Assembly: GCA_029204225.1 (NCBI GenBank)
Contig: CM055095.1
Span: 25,712,503-25,776,502, forward strand
Source: Diphasiastrum complanatum
Taxonomy: Eukaryota > Streptophyta > Lycopodiopsida > Lycopodiales > Lycopodiaceae
Direction of reading: 5' to 3'
Length of the DNA stretch: 64,000 bases
The position numbers and the translations under genes are program-made. This document shows positions 1 to 13,361 of the stretch, piece by piece (within the stretch, counting starts at the first letter, position 1; each line of letters opens with the position of its first letter). The notes under the pieces were generated by a model. The model had not been told where the DNA came from. It did not search any database and saw only the letters and a list, made by a program, of their open reading frames with translations.

Positions 1-550
1 AGGGCTATGCATGGCTATGTGCCCAGGATGTATTAGGCTCTATATAAGAGGTCCAAACTCGCCCTACTCCTCATCATGGTTCTTGATTCATTGCTAGGCT
101 CTCACTTTACACTCATGCTTCTTGTTCCTTGGCTTGGGGGTGAGGCTTCTAGAGATTGATTGGATGCTTCTACTTGGTTGGGTGGTTTCTCCGCAGTGTG
201 TTATCCTTTTGTGTTTAGGATTTGTAAGCAGGATCTAAGGAGCTTCCCTTATACTCCCACCATCTCTTCTCCCTTTCACTAAGAAAACCATGGAGCGATC
301 ATTAAGATCCGTAGGTAGGATTTCTTTCACTGTTCACCTCCCTTGAGAAGACCAACCTCATGAGGAGAAGCTCTAGAGCCAAGGATGCCTAGATACACAC
401 CAATAAACCAAACCTAGAAAAGACCAAAAAAAAAATAGCATCATATCTCGTTGCTCAGCCTTCTCTCCATTGGATCGAAGCCCATTACTACACAACAAAA
501 CCCCTTCTTTGCCCTCTAGATCTGACCGATTAGGGAGGTACGGAAAGGGT
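1..550. other. unassigned sequence left of copia A
   Basis: No open frame or domain is recognisable here. A TATA-like TATATAAGAG lies at 41-50, followed by pyrimidine-rich sequence that would suit a retroelement LTR or a promoter, but no second copy occurs in the window to test that. Integrase-like coding of copia A starts abruptly near 550. Confidence 0.4.
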
Positions 551-818
551 CCAACAATATTTCATCACATTTATTGATGACTTCTCCCAATATACCAGAG
601 TTATGTTCATAAAGAACAAGTATGAAGCCTTTAATTGTTTTAAGGAATTCAAACAGTTCGTTGAGACTCAAACTGGTGAGAAGATCAAGATCGTGCGGTC
701 TGATTCAGGGGGAGAGTACATGTTTGATGAAATGACAGACTACTTAACCTCATGCAGCGTGCACCATCAATTCACTACAAGCTATACTCCACAATAGAAC
801 GGAGTAGCAGAACGAAAG
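551..818 (+). pseudogene. copia A integrase core fragment
   Basis: Translated in frame from about 551, this reads as the DDE core of a Ty1/copia integrase. YFITFIDDFS carries a catalytic Asp near 570-600, RSDSGGEY carries the second near 695-715, and an AERKN motif carries the catalytic Glu near 805-815. An in-frame TAG interrupts it at 795-797. The N-terminal HHCC part is missing upstream. Downstream the frame jumps straight into reverse transcriptase sequence, so the integrase C-terminus and linker are deleted. It is the left part of the element whose 3' end resumes at 7499. Confidence 0.8.
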
Positions 819-1712
819 AATCATCCCTCAGGCAGATGCAGACAAATGGAGAGCTGCTATGGATGTTGAGTACCATTCATTAATGAAGAACAAGACTTGG
901 AGTCTTGTTAATCTCCTGTAGGTATAAAATCTATTGACACTAAGTGGATCTTCAGCTTAAGCCAGATGGATCAATTTCAAAATGGAAAGCTCGTTTAGTG
1001 GTTAAAGGTTATGAACAAGTTTATGGAATAGATTACACTAGCACCTTCAATTCAGTGGTAAAGCATCAATCTATTCGAACTTACTAGCTATAGCTACTGT
1101 AGAGGATCTGGACATTCATCAAATGGATGTCCAGACAACATTCCTTCACGGATACATAAAGAAGACATTTTCATTTATCAACTAAAAGGTTACGTCTTTT
1201 AAGGCCAAGAGAATTTGGTATGTAAATTGCAGAAGGCACTTTATGGCCTCAAGCAAGCTCCTAGGGCCTGGTATAAAATCAATCACTTCTTGTTGCAGCA
1301 TGATTTTACTTCATGCTTTGCAAACTCAAATGTGTACCTCAAGAACAAAGGCTCAAGCTATGTGATAATAGCCTTATATGTCGATGATTATTTAATCATT
1401 AGCAAATCAACTCAGTTATTGCACGAGACAAAGTCTCGATTGTCACAAGAATTTGAAATGATTGATTTAGGACTAGTTAATTACCTACTTGGTATGGAGA
1501 TCACTAGAAATCATGCAAGCAGAAGCATTACTATAAGCCAGGAAGCATATTTGAAGAATGTACTTCACAGATATGGCATGGAGGACTGTAAGCTGATTGA
1601 CACACCAATGGATTCAAGATCCAAGCTATCCAAAGAATCGTGCTCCAGAACTAATGCAAAACTAAAAGAGATCAACAGATATCCATATCAGTCCATCATC
1701 GGATTGATTTAA
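819..1712 (+). pseudogene. copia A reverse transcriptase, degenerate
   Basis: The first 400 bases hold the RT N-terminus in several frames: W(R)AAMDVEYHSL near 845-880 and LDIHQMDVQTTFLHG near 1108-1152. They carry stops and small indels. From 1215 the frame is open for 165 codons and shows LYGLKQAPRAWY, the YVDD catalytic box (ALYVDDYLII) and LLGMEI, all diagnostic of Ty1/copia RT. Family and strand are clear. The stops upstream of 1215 rule out a functional protein. Confidence 0.88.
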
Positions 1713-2316
1713 TGTACTCTATGATCTGCACACATCTTGATCTAGCTTATACAATAAGCATATTGTCGTAATATATGTCCAATCCAGGCCTACAACATTG
1801 GGAGGCTCTACAACGATTAAGGAGGTACATTCAAGTGATGAAAGCACTGTGCATTGCGCTATAACGGAAATACAGATGCTGCACTTACACTTGTTACCTA
1901 TACATACTCTAATTGGGTAGGAGACGTTGATACTAGAAAGTCCACATTTAGGTATATCTGTTTCCTTACAGGAGGACCCGTTCATGGAACAACAGAAAGC
2001 ATAAATGAATTTCGTTATCCTCTACAGAATCTGAATACATTGCAGCTACACCAGCAATAAAGGAGATCATATGGCTTAGAAGATTGCTTCAGAATCTACA
2101 ATTTCCGCAAATCGTCCCTTCTATACTTCAGTGCGACAATCAGAGCTATATAGCTCTATCTTTGAACCCACAAACTCATGCTAGAACCAAACGCATAGAG
2201 GTCCAGTTTCATTTTCTTAGAGAGAAAGTTCAGAACAAGGATATTGTACTAAGCTACTGTCACACAGACAGCATGTTGGTTGATATTTTGACAAAACCAT
2301 TGTCAAGGGAAAAACA
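1713..2316 (+). pseudogene. copia A RNase H, degenerate
   Basis: Copia RNase H motifs are scattered over frames: WVGDVDTRKST near 1915-1945, LQCDNQSYIALS near 2128-2165 and VDILTKPLSREKH near 2278-2316. Frames change around 2060-2084. The sequence is cut at 2316 by the LTR of element M1; the next codons of A resume after 7498. Confidence 0.85.
2312..2316. repeat. left target-site duplication of M1 (AAACA)
   Basis: AAACA here immediately precedes the left LTR of M1 and recurs at 7494-7498 directly after its right LTR. Five bases is the usual copia duplication length. Confidence 0.88.
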
Positions 2317-2921
2317 TGTCATAAATAGGTGGGATAGCAGCAAATAGTAATGTAGAATTGTACTCGTGATAAAAATCAGAAGGTGAGTACATGGGCGTGA
2401 AGCTGAGCGCAATTCAGTGAGGCTCAGATATTTTAGAGCTTCCGTATTTTATGGATAACTAAAAAGATATTTATTTACAAGATATTTTCAAGTCTTTAAG
2501 GTCAGTGCTTTTCTACCTACTTAATTATTACAGCGGCCTTGTAGTTGGTAACTGCCTTTTAAGTAATAAAAATTATGTACAAGTAGGTGAACTGCCATAA
2601 AGTCTTGGATCGACTTTACCCTGATGACGAAGTCAGATTTGTCGATGTTGTCAGATTTGTTAGCTTGGTCAGATTTGTCGGCATGGTCAGATTTGTCGGC
2701 TTGGTCCGATTTGTCGGCATGGTCTGATTAGTTGGATTCGTCAAAATTGTCTTCGTCAGATTTGTCGGCTTCATCAAATTTGTCAGCTTGGTTAGATTTG
2801 CGGATTCATTAGATTTGTCAGTTTCATCAAATTTGTTGGCTTTGTCAGATTTGTCGGTGTCTATGGTTTTTCAGGATGCTCATTACTGAATGGATTTGGT
2901 CCTGAGCATAGAAATCCAACA
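2317..2921 (-). repeat. M1 3' LTR
   Basis: A 605-bp terminal repeat begins TGTCATAAATAGG and ends ATCCAACA. It matches 6940-7493 over most of its length. The minus-strand polypurine tract AAGGGGGAG lies at 2922-2930. It holds about 13 copies of an 18-bp minisatellite (2631-2865) and a segment near 2510-2570 that is absent from the other LTR. Confidence 0.88.
2631..2865. repeat. 18-bp minisatellite in M1 LTR
   Basis: Roughly 13 imperfect tandem copies of an 18-base unit of the form GTCAGATTTGTCGGCTTG, with variants starting ATC or GTT and some 15-17-base units. The right LTR has about 8 copies. Confidence 0.88.
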
Positions 2922-2944
2922 CTCCCCCTTAATGTAGATCCTAA

Positions 2945-3466
2945 AAAACTTTGATCTTTAGATTTATCATGTTATTAAATCTGAGATGGTGTTCTTTTGA
3001 TAGAGCTTTCGTGAAGTAATCTGCTCCCATAAGATTTGTCCTACAGTAAACCAATGACACTTCCTTGCCTTTCACTCTTTCTCTAAGGTAGTGATACCCG
3101 ATTTCGATATGTTTGCTTTGAAAGCAAAATCTTGGATTTAGAGATAATGCAATTGTGCTTTGATTGTCACAATAGATTGTCGTTGGATGTGGCTGAGCAA
3201 GGTCGATATCTGCAAGTAGGTTCCTTAGCCAAATTGCCTCCTTGGTAGCATTTGTGGCAGCTATGTATTCTGATTTGGTCGATGATCTGCTTTCGGCTGT
3301 TCCATGAGATTGGGCTTTGATTGAATAAGAATACAGATCCAGAAGTCAATCTTCTGGTGTCGATATCTTCTGCCCAATCTGCATCGGTGTATCCTTTGAG
3401 AATATTGGCAGGTTGGCTGTCTCCATAACATATGCTAAGATGTTTTGTTGCTTGGACATACTTCAT
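2945..3466 (-). pseudogene. M1 RNase H
   Basis: On the minus strand the copia RNase H signatures are GYTDADWAEDIDTRR (near 3350-3395), a Glu/Asp region AATNATKEAIWLR (near 3225-3265), IYCDNQSTIALSL (near 3145-3185) and HIEIGYHYLRERVKGKE (near 3065-3115). A frameshift lies between 3300 and 3250. The C-terminus runs to the polypurine tract. Confidence 0.85.
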
Positions 3467-4461
3467 GACCTTTATGAGTGCTTTCCAATGGGTCTCGATA
3501 GGAACTGGCTAAGTGAACTGATTGAGTATACAAGGTTTTGTCGAGTGTGGAGCATTACATACATCAGTGAACCGATAATGGAGTGAGATGGATATTGCTT
3601 CATTTCCTCCTTTTCTGCCTCAGTTTGAGGGCATTGTTCCTTCGATAATTTCGGACTAGGATCGAGCGGAAAGTAACTTGATTTGTAGTTGGTCATTCCA
3701 TATTTTCTAGCACATTAGTGAGATATCATTGTTGACTGATATAAGTCTGTCTGCTGGATCGATTTCGATGAATCTGGATTCCAAGGCAGTAATGGGATGA
3801 CCCATATCAGTCATCTTGTACTCCTGTGCTAGCATGCATTTGGTATCCTTCAATAAATTTAGATTATCACTAAAAAGTAACGTATCATCCACATAAAGAA
3901 GGATGATTATGAAGGAAGGAAAAATAGACTTGAAGTAAATATTCAAGTCTGCTGAGTTTGGAATAAAACCATTCTCAATTAGAAATGCATTGATTTTCTA
4001 AAACCAGGCTCTTGGTGACTGTTTCAAACCATACATAGCCTTGTGGATTTTTCACACTAGGTGCTCTTTGCCCTTGAGCTCGTAACCCTCTAGCTACGAC
4101 ATATAGATCTCCTCTTCGATAGTCTTGTTGAGGAAGGCAGTCTGGACATCCATTTGGTGGACTTCGAAATCGGTTGTAGCTGCAAAGGAAGTAGTAGTCT
4201 AATCGAAGCATGCTTAACAACAAGGCTGAAGGTCGTTGAATAATCCATATTTGGAATCTGGGAGAAGCCTTTGGCGACAAGCCTGGCCTTGTATCGGTTT
4301 AATCTTCCTTCGGCAACATACTTCGCTTTGAATATCCATTTGCATGGAATTAGATTTCGATCCTTGGGAAGCTCAGTAATAGTCCATGTTTGATTCTCAA
4401 TGAGAGAATCGTATTCAGTGTCCATTGAAGCTTTCCATTGGTTAGCATCAGGTGTCGACAT
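3467..4461 (-). pseudogene. M1 reverse transcriptase
   Basis: The minus-strand RT begins at about 4461 with WKASMDTEYDSL and KARLVAKGFSQ. It has a frameshift near 4200 and the YVDD box (ILLYVDDTLLF) near 3885-3905, and runs into LMYVMLHTRQNLVYS near 3530-3570. There are stop codons at 3699 and around 3950-3975, so no functional protein is possible. Confidence 0.87.
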
Positions 4462-5520
4462 TGCCTCTGAAACAATGTTTGGTTCCTACACAAAGTAGCA
4501 GACTGGATCATCCATGAATAAGGATGGAGGCTATCTGGATCGGTTTGATCTTCTAGGTTGAACTTCGATCCTCTGATGCACTTGTCGAGGCTCTGACTCT
4601 TTGTCGGAGTCGGTGTCGAGCTGCTGATCAATCTTGAGTTCGGAGTTGTCAACTCTAAAATTGAAAGTTGATATAGCTTTTCCCTTGTGGTCGAAGAATT
4701 GTTCTTCCACAAAAATGACGCCTCTATTGGCGAATGATTTTTTAGTGTTCAGGTTGTAGAGCTTGTATGCTTTGTGGTCTGGAAAATAGCCGATGAAAAT
4801 TGACTTTTTGTTGGTGACTATGGTTGAGTCATGGTTTTGATCCTGTCCATACTTCATACCATTTAGGGCCTTTGTAATGGATCAATTTTGTAGATAGGCA
4901 GCTATAGTAATAGCTTCTACCCAGAATTTCTTTGGAAGAGAGGCATGGGCCAGCATGTTCTTGGCACTTTCGATGAGTGTCTGATTCTTCCTCTCAGCTA
5001 CGCCATTGGATTGAGGTGAGTAGCTGGTTGTGTATTGATGATGTATTCCATTGACCTTGCAGAAGTCCTTGAATTTGGTGGAGATAAATTCTCTCCCTCC
5101 ATCAGTACGTAGGGCCTTGATTTTTCTCTGGGTCTACTTTTTAGCAGACGCTTGAACTGCTTGAAGAACTTGAAAGCTTCGGATTTGTTCTTCAAACAAT
5201 AAGTAGCAGTTTTTCCAAAGAAGTCATCAATGATTGTTAGAAAATAGAGGGCTCTTCCTGTGGAAGCAGTCTGCATAGGGCTACAAATGTCACTATGTTC
5301 AAGATCAAGCAAACCTTTGGAAGTATGAACTGAATCAGAAATAAAAGGACTTCTAGCATGCTTGCTGATAATATAGCTTTCACAAGGAGAAGTTGGTTTG
5401 CTGACAAAAGATCTTGCACTAGATTCTGAGTCGACATTTGCTGAATACTGTTGAAGTTTAGATGGCCTAATCTGAAATGCCAAAGCATATCAGTTGATTC
5501 ATAAGTGGATGAATGAAGAG
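4462..5520 (-). pseudogene. M1 integrase and IN-RT linker
   Basis: Reading leftward from about 5520: the GAG-pre-integrase motif LWHFRLGHLN (near 5455-5490), then LDLEHSDICSPMQTAS and FLTIIDDFFGKTATY with a catalytic Asp near 5225. The second Asp region is scrambled by a frameshift near 5135. The Glu region (SQSNGVAERKN-like) is around 4990-5020. The linker at 4531-4857 holds KSIFIGY and RRSNRSR, typical of the copia integrase C-terminus. Confidence 0.82.
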
Positions 5521-6060
5521 CTTGGCTATTTGTTGAATAGCAGTGACTAAGCTTGTAAAGATAGCCACATCGTCTACTAAAAGCTAAAACTTTCCTAGAC
5601 TTATCGAGTATGGTGCAGCCCTCTGTATTGAATTCAACCCTTCGACCAGAATCAGTGATTCTGCTTATCAAAAGCAGAACATGAAAAACGTTGAACAACA
5701 ACTTTACATCACATATTTGGAACTCGACTTTGACTGTTCCTTCACCTTCAATAGAAGATGAGTTGTCTCCAAGTTGCACAACTCTTGAATGGGTGAAGGG
5801 CTTGTAGAACTGGAACCAGTCTCGATGGTGAGTCATATGATGAGTTGCTCCAGAGTCCAAGTACCAAGAGTCGATATCCTGATGTTCTCCAACCCTGGTC
5901 ATAAAGGCAGCTTCATCTTCTCCTTGTTGCTGGATCAAGTGACTGGTTGTAACAGTATTGACTTGTTGTTGGAACTGTGTCTTCTTCTTGTTGTTGTACT
6001 TCAAAGTTTGGCATTCTTTGATGAGATGACCAATCCTCTTACATTATTTATAGAATAGCT
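5521..6060 (-). pseudogene. M1 protease and gag zinc knuckle
   Basis: The aspartic protease motif WYLDSGATHHM lies near 5840-5866 on the minus strand with its catalytic Asp intact. Upstream, near 6010-6055, is the nucleocapsid knuckle CKRIGHLIKEC. Its first Cys position is Phe and a TAA sits just before the second Cys, so the knuckle is broken. Confidence 0.82.
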
Positions 6061-6915
6061 TCTATCTTTGCTTAAATGATGAAGGCTCGGAAGTAGATGC
6101 TTCATTTGGTATAGGCAATTGCATGTTGCTCTTCTTGTCAAGATAATCCGATTGTATAGATCTCTTGGATTTGAACTTCTAAATTTTTTTTATTTCTAAA
6201 TATAGAGCTTGAGGATCCTATCTTGAGCCTGAGGAGGATGCAGTTATCTCCTCTTGTAGTAGCATCGAAATTACTCCTGATAAAGTGAGATGCTCCTAGA
6301 TCGAAATTGCCATGACCCAATTTTCATAGGCATCGGGTAGACTCGATAATAGAGTCATGATAGCATTGGAATCTCCAATGACTGAGCCAATTCTAGCCTT
6401 CTGCTCAATAAGATTTTTGAAAGTATTGAGATGACTCGAAACACTATCTGCTTCAAACATTCTCAGGGTGAAGAATTTTTTCCTCAAATGAAGTTTGGAA
6501 GTGACGTCCTTGATATCGTAAAGAGTTGCTAGGATGTCCCATGCATCCTTAGCAGTCTAAGCAGCTCGTATATGGCTGATTTGGGAGTCTTTGATATTTA
6601 GAGTAATCTTGGCAAATGCCTTGCCATCTCTCAATCTTCATTTGGTCTACATCACCTTCTGGCTTGACCTCGGGGCCATCAACTATGTCCCACAGTTCTT
6701 TGGCAAGTAGAACTACTTTGATTTAGAGCTTCCAAAGATGGTAGTTATCTCCATCGAGTTTTTCGATCATATATGAACTAGAAGATGAATCCATTCTAGT
6801 ATAGAGGGAGAGATCGTTGGTAGAAACAACGATATCGGAATATTGTTGGTTGTGCACTTGCTGAACCATGTCTTGGTAGAAACAAGGCTGATAACCTGCA
6901 ATAGAAATGCAGATT
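6061..6915 (-). pseudogene. M1 gag
   Basis: The N-terminal motif EKLDGDNYHLWK is at 6726-6765, preceded by MDSSSSS near 6790. The middle part (KKFFTLRMFEADSVSSHLN, then MTLLSSLPDAYENWV, 6296-6487) is the UBN2-type gag domain of plant copia elements. Internal stops occur near 6295, 6560 and 6725. It precedes the protease in the normal order. Confidence 0.82.
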
Positions 6916-6920
6916 ATTGA

Positions 6921-6939
6921 ACCACCTGCTCTAATACCA
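6921..6939 (-). other. M1 primer binding site
   Basis: On the minus strand TGGTATTAGAGCAGGTGG directly abuts the right LTR. It differs by one base from the canonical plant initiator-Met tRNA primer site TGGTATCAGAGC. Confidence 0.85.
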
Positions 6940-7493
6940 TGTCGTAAATAAGTGGGATAGTAGAGGAAGTAGAACAATAGACGGTTGTAGAGTCGGAGGT
7001 GCAATAGTTACCAACAATAATCAAGATGGATAAACTGTAGTAATGTTCAATAGAACAAAACAGTAATGTAAAATTGTCCTTGAGATAAAAATCAAAAGGT
7101 GAGTACATGGGCGTGAAGCTAAGCACAATTCAGTGAGGCTCAAATATTTTAGAGCTTCCGTCTTTTATAGATAACTAAAAGATATTTATTTAAAAAATAG
7201 TTTCAAGTCTTTCGGGTCAGTGCTTTTCTATTATGTACAAGTATGTGAACTACCATAAAGTCTTAAATCGACTTTTCCCTGATGACGAAGTCAAATTTGT
7301 CGGCTTGATCAGATTTGTCGGCTTGGTCCGATTTCTTGGCTTCGTCAGATTTGTCGGCTTGGTCAGATTTGTCGGATTGGTCAAATTTGTCGGTTTCGTC
7401 AGATTTGTCCGCTTTGTCAGATTTGTTAGTGTCGATGGTTTTTTAGGATGCTCATTACTGAATGGATTTGGTCTTGAGCATAGAAATCCAACA
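6940..7493 (-). repeat. M1 5' LTR
   Basis: A 554-bp LTR starts TGTCGTAAATAAG and ends ATCCAACA, and is followed by the TSD copy AAACA (7494-7498). It contains about 8 copies of the 18-bp minisatellite (about 7289-7435) and roughly 100 bp near 6962-7060 that is missing from the left LTR. Confidence 0.88.
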
Positions 7494-7566
7494 AAACATT
7501 CTACTATGTAAGGACTAATAAGTCTCAATTTGAATTCAGATTCGTAGTAGTAAGCTTAAGGGGGAG
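7494..7566 (+). pseudogene. copia A pol tail and polypurine tract
   Basis: After the right TSD copy, the C-terminal end of copia A resumes and runs to the polypurine tract AAGGGGGAG at 7558-7566, immediately before an LTR-like TGTTGAAG. This placement confirms that M1 interrupted A very near its 3' end. Confidence 0.8.
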
Positions 7567-9270
7567 TGTTGAAGTTTAATGTTACTCCTACTCATCCTTT
7601 TTACCCCCTTCATCTCTTAAGGAAATCACTCTCTCAAGCATTCTATATAAATACACTATCTTTTACACAGTCTGTAGAAATACACGTAAAGTCCAAACAT
7701 GCAAGATGCCTCAAGGAACCGCAAGGAACCTTGCCTTCGATTACTTATGAAAGAAACTGAAGTATACGACAATGTCTTGCTTACAGTCAATGCGAAGACT
7801 CATCGCCAGGAACCGCAAGAGTCCAGCTTATGGTTACTTACAAAGTGAACCAAAGTAAACCGTAAAGTCATGCATTACGCGAAGTAAACCGACCGCAACG
7901 CATCACAACCAGTCCGCAAGGACTCACATGCGAAGACCAACGGAAGGAGTCAACTGCAATGAACCACAACACTCCAGCCTACGGTTCATTGCGATAGCAA
8001 ACCAAAGGAAGGCAAAGGCACCGCCAGACACCATAAGTATCACTTACGGTCACCTATGAAGTGAACGAACAACAACTGGCCGACGGAAACCGCCAAGTCA
8101 ATGATTGCGGTTGACATACGATTTTATCTTTGCTCTCCTGCGGTTGGGCTACGGTTGCAACGATGTGACAGTTCATGAAGGAGATTCTTTTGCTGACCTC
8201 TTCACATCTTCACGATGCACCAATAACCAATGTACGGATCAAGTACAAGGGCTGCTATTGGTCTTTTAATAATTAGAATAACCAAAAGATCTTCTGACAA
8301 CTATATAAACATCTGAGAGTTTTGAAGAGAGATAGAGTGACAGACACATATAGAGTGTCATACAGATGATTCACAGAGATCAAAAGACCAAAAGCGGTCT
8401 TCTACTAGCTGACTCCTCAAAGTTAGTGATCATTTTCAAAGAGAGTAAAAAGTATTATGAAGGATAGCATTCATTAGCTTTTGTAAGTAGGATATGAGCT
8501 TCGCGCAATTGTTTTGTGATATGATATTGTTGTTACTACAACACTCTTTTATATAGAAGCGTTATTTTTCCATATCAGTTGTATTCATGTTGAATGTTTG
8601 AATTGTTGGATTATTCTCCTAATGATCGACTAATTGTTTTTGTTCTTCATCCACTACATTACCCAGCTCTAAAATTTTATGCATGTTTCTACACAGTCTA
8701 TAGAAGTACACGAAAATCACTCACAGGTGGATTCCACAAGTAATTTCCAAAAAGTACTAACTAGATGGATGCCAGCTCACTATGGACAACTGGCCATTAT
8801 GATCTATGACCTAAACAGCTGTCCTAGTAGACTAGCTGCATTTTCTTAGTATAAATAGTTGATAGTACTTCTATTAGTTTGAATAACATAGCAGCTCTCT
8901 CAAGCTTTCAAGCTTGAACACTCTTGAGCATTCTAGCTCAGTTCTTTAGAGTTATTTGAGAGTTTTGCTATTAGCGGTTACTACTTATCAGTGGAAGTGC
9001 AAATCAGATAGAGTTTAGAGTAAGCGGTTTCTATCCACAATTGTCTTGTGCTCATTATTTTTCTGAATCAATCTATCGTTTATTGTGTTCAGTATTATGT
9101 CAGAATCTTTGTGATGTCATATTGCTTTTGTCTGATACTTCAAGTAATTCATTGTTTGGCTACGTAATCACTTTAGCTCTGATGATTTCAAAGTTAGTTG
9201 CTAAAAGATTAAATGTGACTCTTGTCATTATGTTTTGTTCAAATTGATAGGCGTAGTTATGCATTAGGAA
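7567..9270 (+). repeat. probable 3' LTR of copia A (L family)
   Basis: The start TGTTGAAGTTTAATG follows the polypurine tract directly. TATA-like CTATATAAA elements lie at 7643-7651 and 8301-8310. The right boundary is uncertain. The part from about 8570 resembles 47425-48015 and 48780-49300 (shared landmarks include TCAAGCTTTCAAGCTTGA, GGCTACGTAATCACTTAG, AAAGTTAGTTGCTAA and GCGTAGTTATGCATT). The 49300 copy ends at a primer site, which suggests that one LTR family of about 1.5-1.7 kb covers all these pieces. An alternative is a shorter A LTR followed by a solo L LTR. Confidence 0.65.
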
Positions 9271-9731
9271 AGCAGGCTCATTCCACTATGCTCGATAAGT
9301 TATTCACAAGATTCGACTTGTCGTTATTGCATCATCACCTCTTTCCAACATAAATGCCTCTCAATCTTTCTCTCCTTTATCAGAGCTTATCTGTCAGAAA
9401 CATAGAATAGCGCGACTATCTCAAATCCCTAATTCTTCGCATTCTCTATGGTTGTCTACGACACCTACTCTGACATCTAAACAAATCAGAACTGCTTTTG
9501 CATCTTAGTCTCTAAAGTAATCCAAGATCCTTCTTCTTCATTGTTTTTATTTGGTGGGATGACGACCTCTATTCCACTACGGCTGGTGAACATCCATCCT
9601 ATGTCCCATCAACCACCTCAAATGTGGGATCTCTTGGCTGCAAAGTGTAGAGAAAAGCTACCCATGTTCTTCCCAGTGCCAATAGCTACACCCACTATTG
9701 CCATGTTGCTACCTCCTCTACACTACTTTGG
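9271..9731. other. no gene seen
   Basis: Mixed sequence between the L-family LTR and the CT microsatellite. A 110-codon frame at 9541 is extended only by translating the microsatellite and has no recognisable domain. Confidence 0.5.
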
Positions 9732-12489
<2,758 letters not shown>

Positions 12490-13310
12490 AAAACGTTTTC
12501 TTTGTATTTCACTCTTTCATGATCGTTGGCGTGTTTATGCAAACTACATACAGAAAAGAACGCGAGGGGGAGAGAGAGAGAGCGAGAGAGGCGAGGAGGA
12601 GGAGGAGAGGAAGCAAGCAAATAAGGATAGAGGGGAGCTGCAATTGTAGAGGGAGGGGGGTTTGTGCCAATTGATCATTATTTCGCCCAAAATCTGTCTG
12701 AAAATTATCTCTGTCAGCGCTTGTTGGAGTAATGGGCTTCATCGCTAAATTCTGATCTGCTATTTATGCTCTCTTCTTCTTGATGTTGCTGCAGTTTCTC
12801 TGGCAGTTGATTTGATTGCAGGATTGGGTGAAATGGAGCAGTACTATTATATATAGTTGCAGATTTTCGATTAGAAATGCGTCTGGGAAGCCCCTTAGGT
12901 GCTTTAGAGCCCAGAGATGAGATAGCATTGCCTTTTTTTTTTCCTCTGGCTTAGCCTCATTTGTACGATCGGACTACTGATTTAAATTGAGAAAAGGAAA
13001 AGGAACACTTCATGAACAAGTCACTTTCTACTACAGTGTCATTGTCGTTCTGGTTCTATCTAGTCTGATTTGATCTTGTGGAAGATACAAGGATCGTGGG
13101 TTATCAGCATGAAATGGTTCACATGAGTTGGAGGTATGCAACCGTCTGCTTCCCGGGCTTCGTCATACTCCTTCTATACTGCCTGATTTGATTTGGTGGC
13201 ACATTGTTTCTGCTTCTGTGCTCACTGATTTGATCTGGTAGCAGTTTGCACGAATTAAACAGGTTACCGTGGCTCCATTGGCCTGAGATGATTCACATGA
13301 GTTGGAAGCT
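12490..13310 (+). promoter_or_regulatory. promoter and 5' leader of gene 1
   Basis: This block is alignable by eye with the region upstream of gene 2 (58255-59140, reversed). Shared landmarks are TTTTCTTTGTATT, a GA-rich tract (12565-12618), TGTGCCAATTGATC (12663-12676), CATCGCTAAATTCTGATC and GCAGATTTTCGATTAGAAATGCGT. A GA/CT tract near the transcription start is common in plant promoters. A TATA-like TATTATATATAG lies at 12845-12856 but is not conserved in gene 2, so it may not be the core promoter. Several short uORFs (for example ATG at 13110, MKWFT) precede the main start. Confidence 0.6.
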
Positions 13311-13361
13311 ATGCAACCGTCTGTCTCCCCAACTTCATCCTCCTCCTGCAGTACTTTAATC
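13091..13361 (+). repeat. leader segment duplicated in gene 1
   Basis: The stretch 13091-13197 (GGATCGTGGGTTATCAGCATG, then CACATGAGTTGGAGGTATGCAACCGTCTGC) is repeated at 13281-13361, where it spans the start codon and first codons of the CDS. The upstream copy has drifted out of frame. The same arrangement occurs upstream of gene 2, so the internal duplication predates the gene duplication. Confidence 0.8.
13297..13359 (+). CDS. overlapping uORF of gene 1 (20 aa)
   Basis: An ATG at 13297 opens a 20-codon frame (MSWKLCNRLSPQLHPPPAVL) that overlaps the main start at 13311 in another frame and stops at 13357-13359. Gene 2 has a frame of the same length at the same place (58206-58268) with 16 of 20 residues identical. 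Conservation may only reflect overlap with the CDS. If translated it would be expected to reduce initiation at 13311. Translation itself is unproven. Confidence 0.4.
   Translation: MSWKLCNRLSPQLHPPPAVL

Larger units (their letters stand above)
2317..7493 (-). mobile_element. full-length degenerate Ty1/copia element M1
   Basis: The element spans about 5.2 kb on the minus strand. It has LTRs at both ends (TG...CA), a primer site adjacent to the right LTR, a polypurine tract adjacent to the left LTR and a perfect 5-bp TSD. Domain order on the minus strand is gag, protease, integrase, RT and RNase H, the copia order. Several stops and frameshifts break every domain. The LTRs differ by many substitutions and by two indels of tens of bases, so this is an old insertion. 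It sits in the RNase H end of copia A, which is therefore older. Confidence 0.92.

Noticed and set aside
7233..7528. Open frames on both strands rich in FVGLVRF or NLTKPT repeats
   Set aside because: They translate the 18-bp minisatellite of the M1 LTR; a unit divisible by three opens frames on both strands without coding.
13302..13310. N-terminal extension of gene 1 (and of gene 2 at 58255-58266)
   Set aside because: The extension would need a TTG or GTG start. The ATG at 13311 (58254) is shared by both paralogues.
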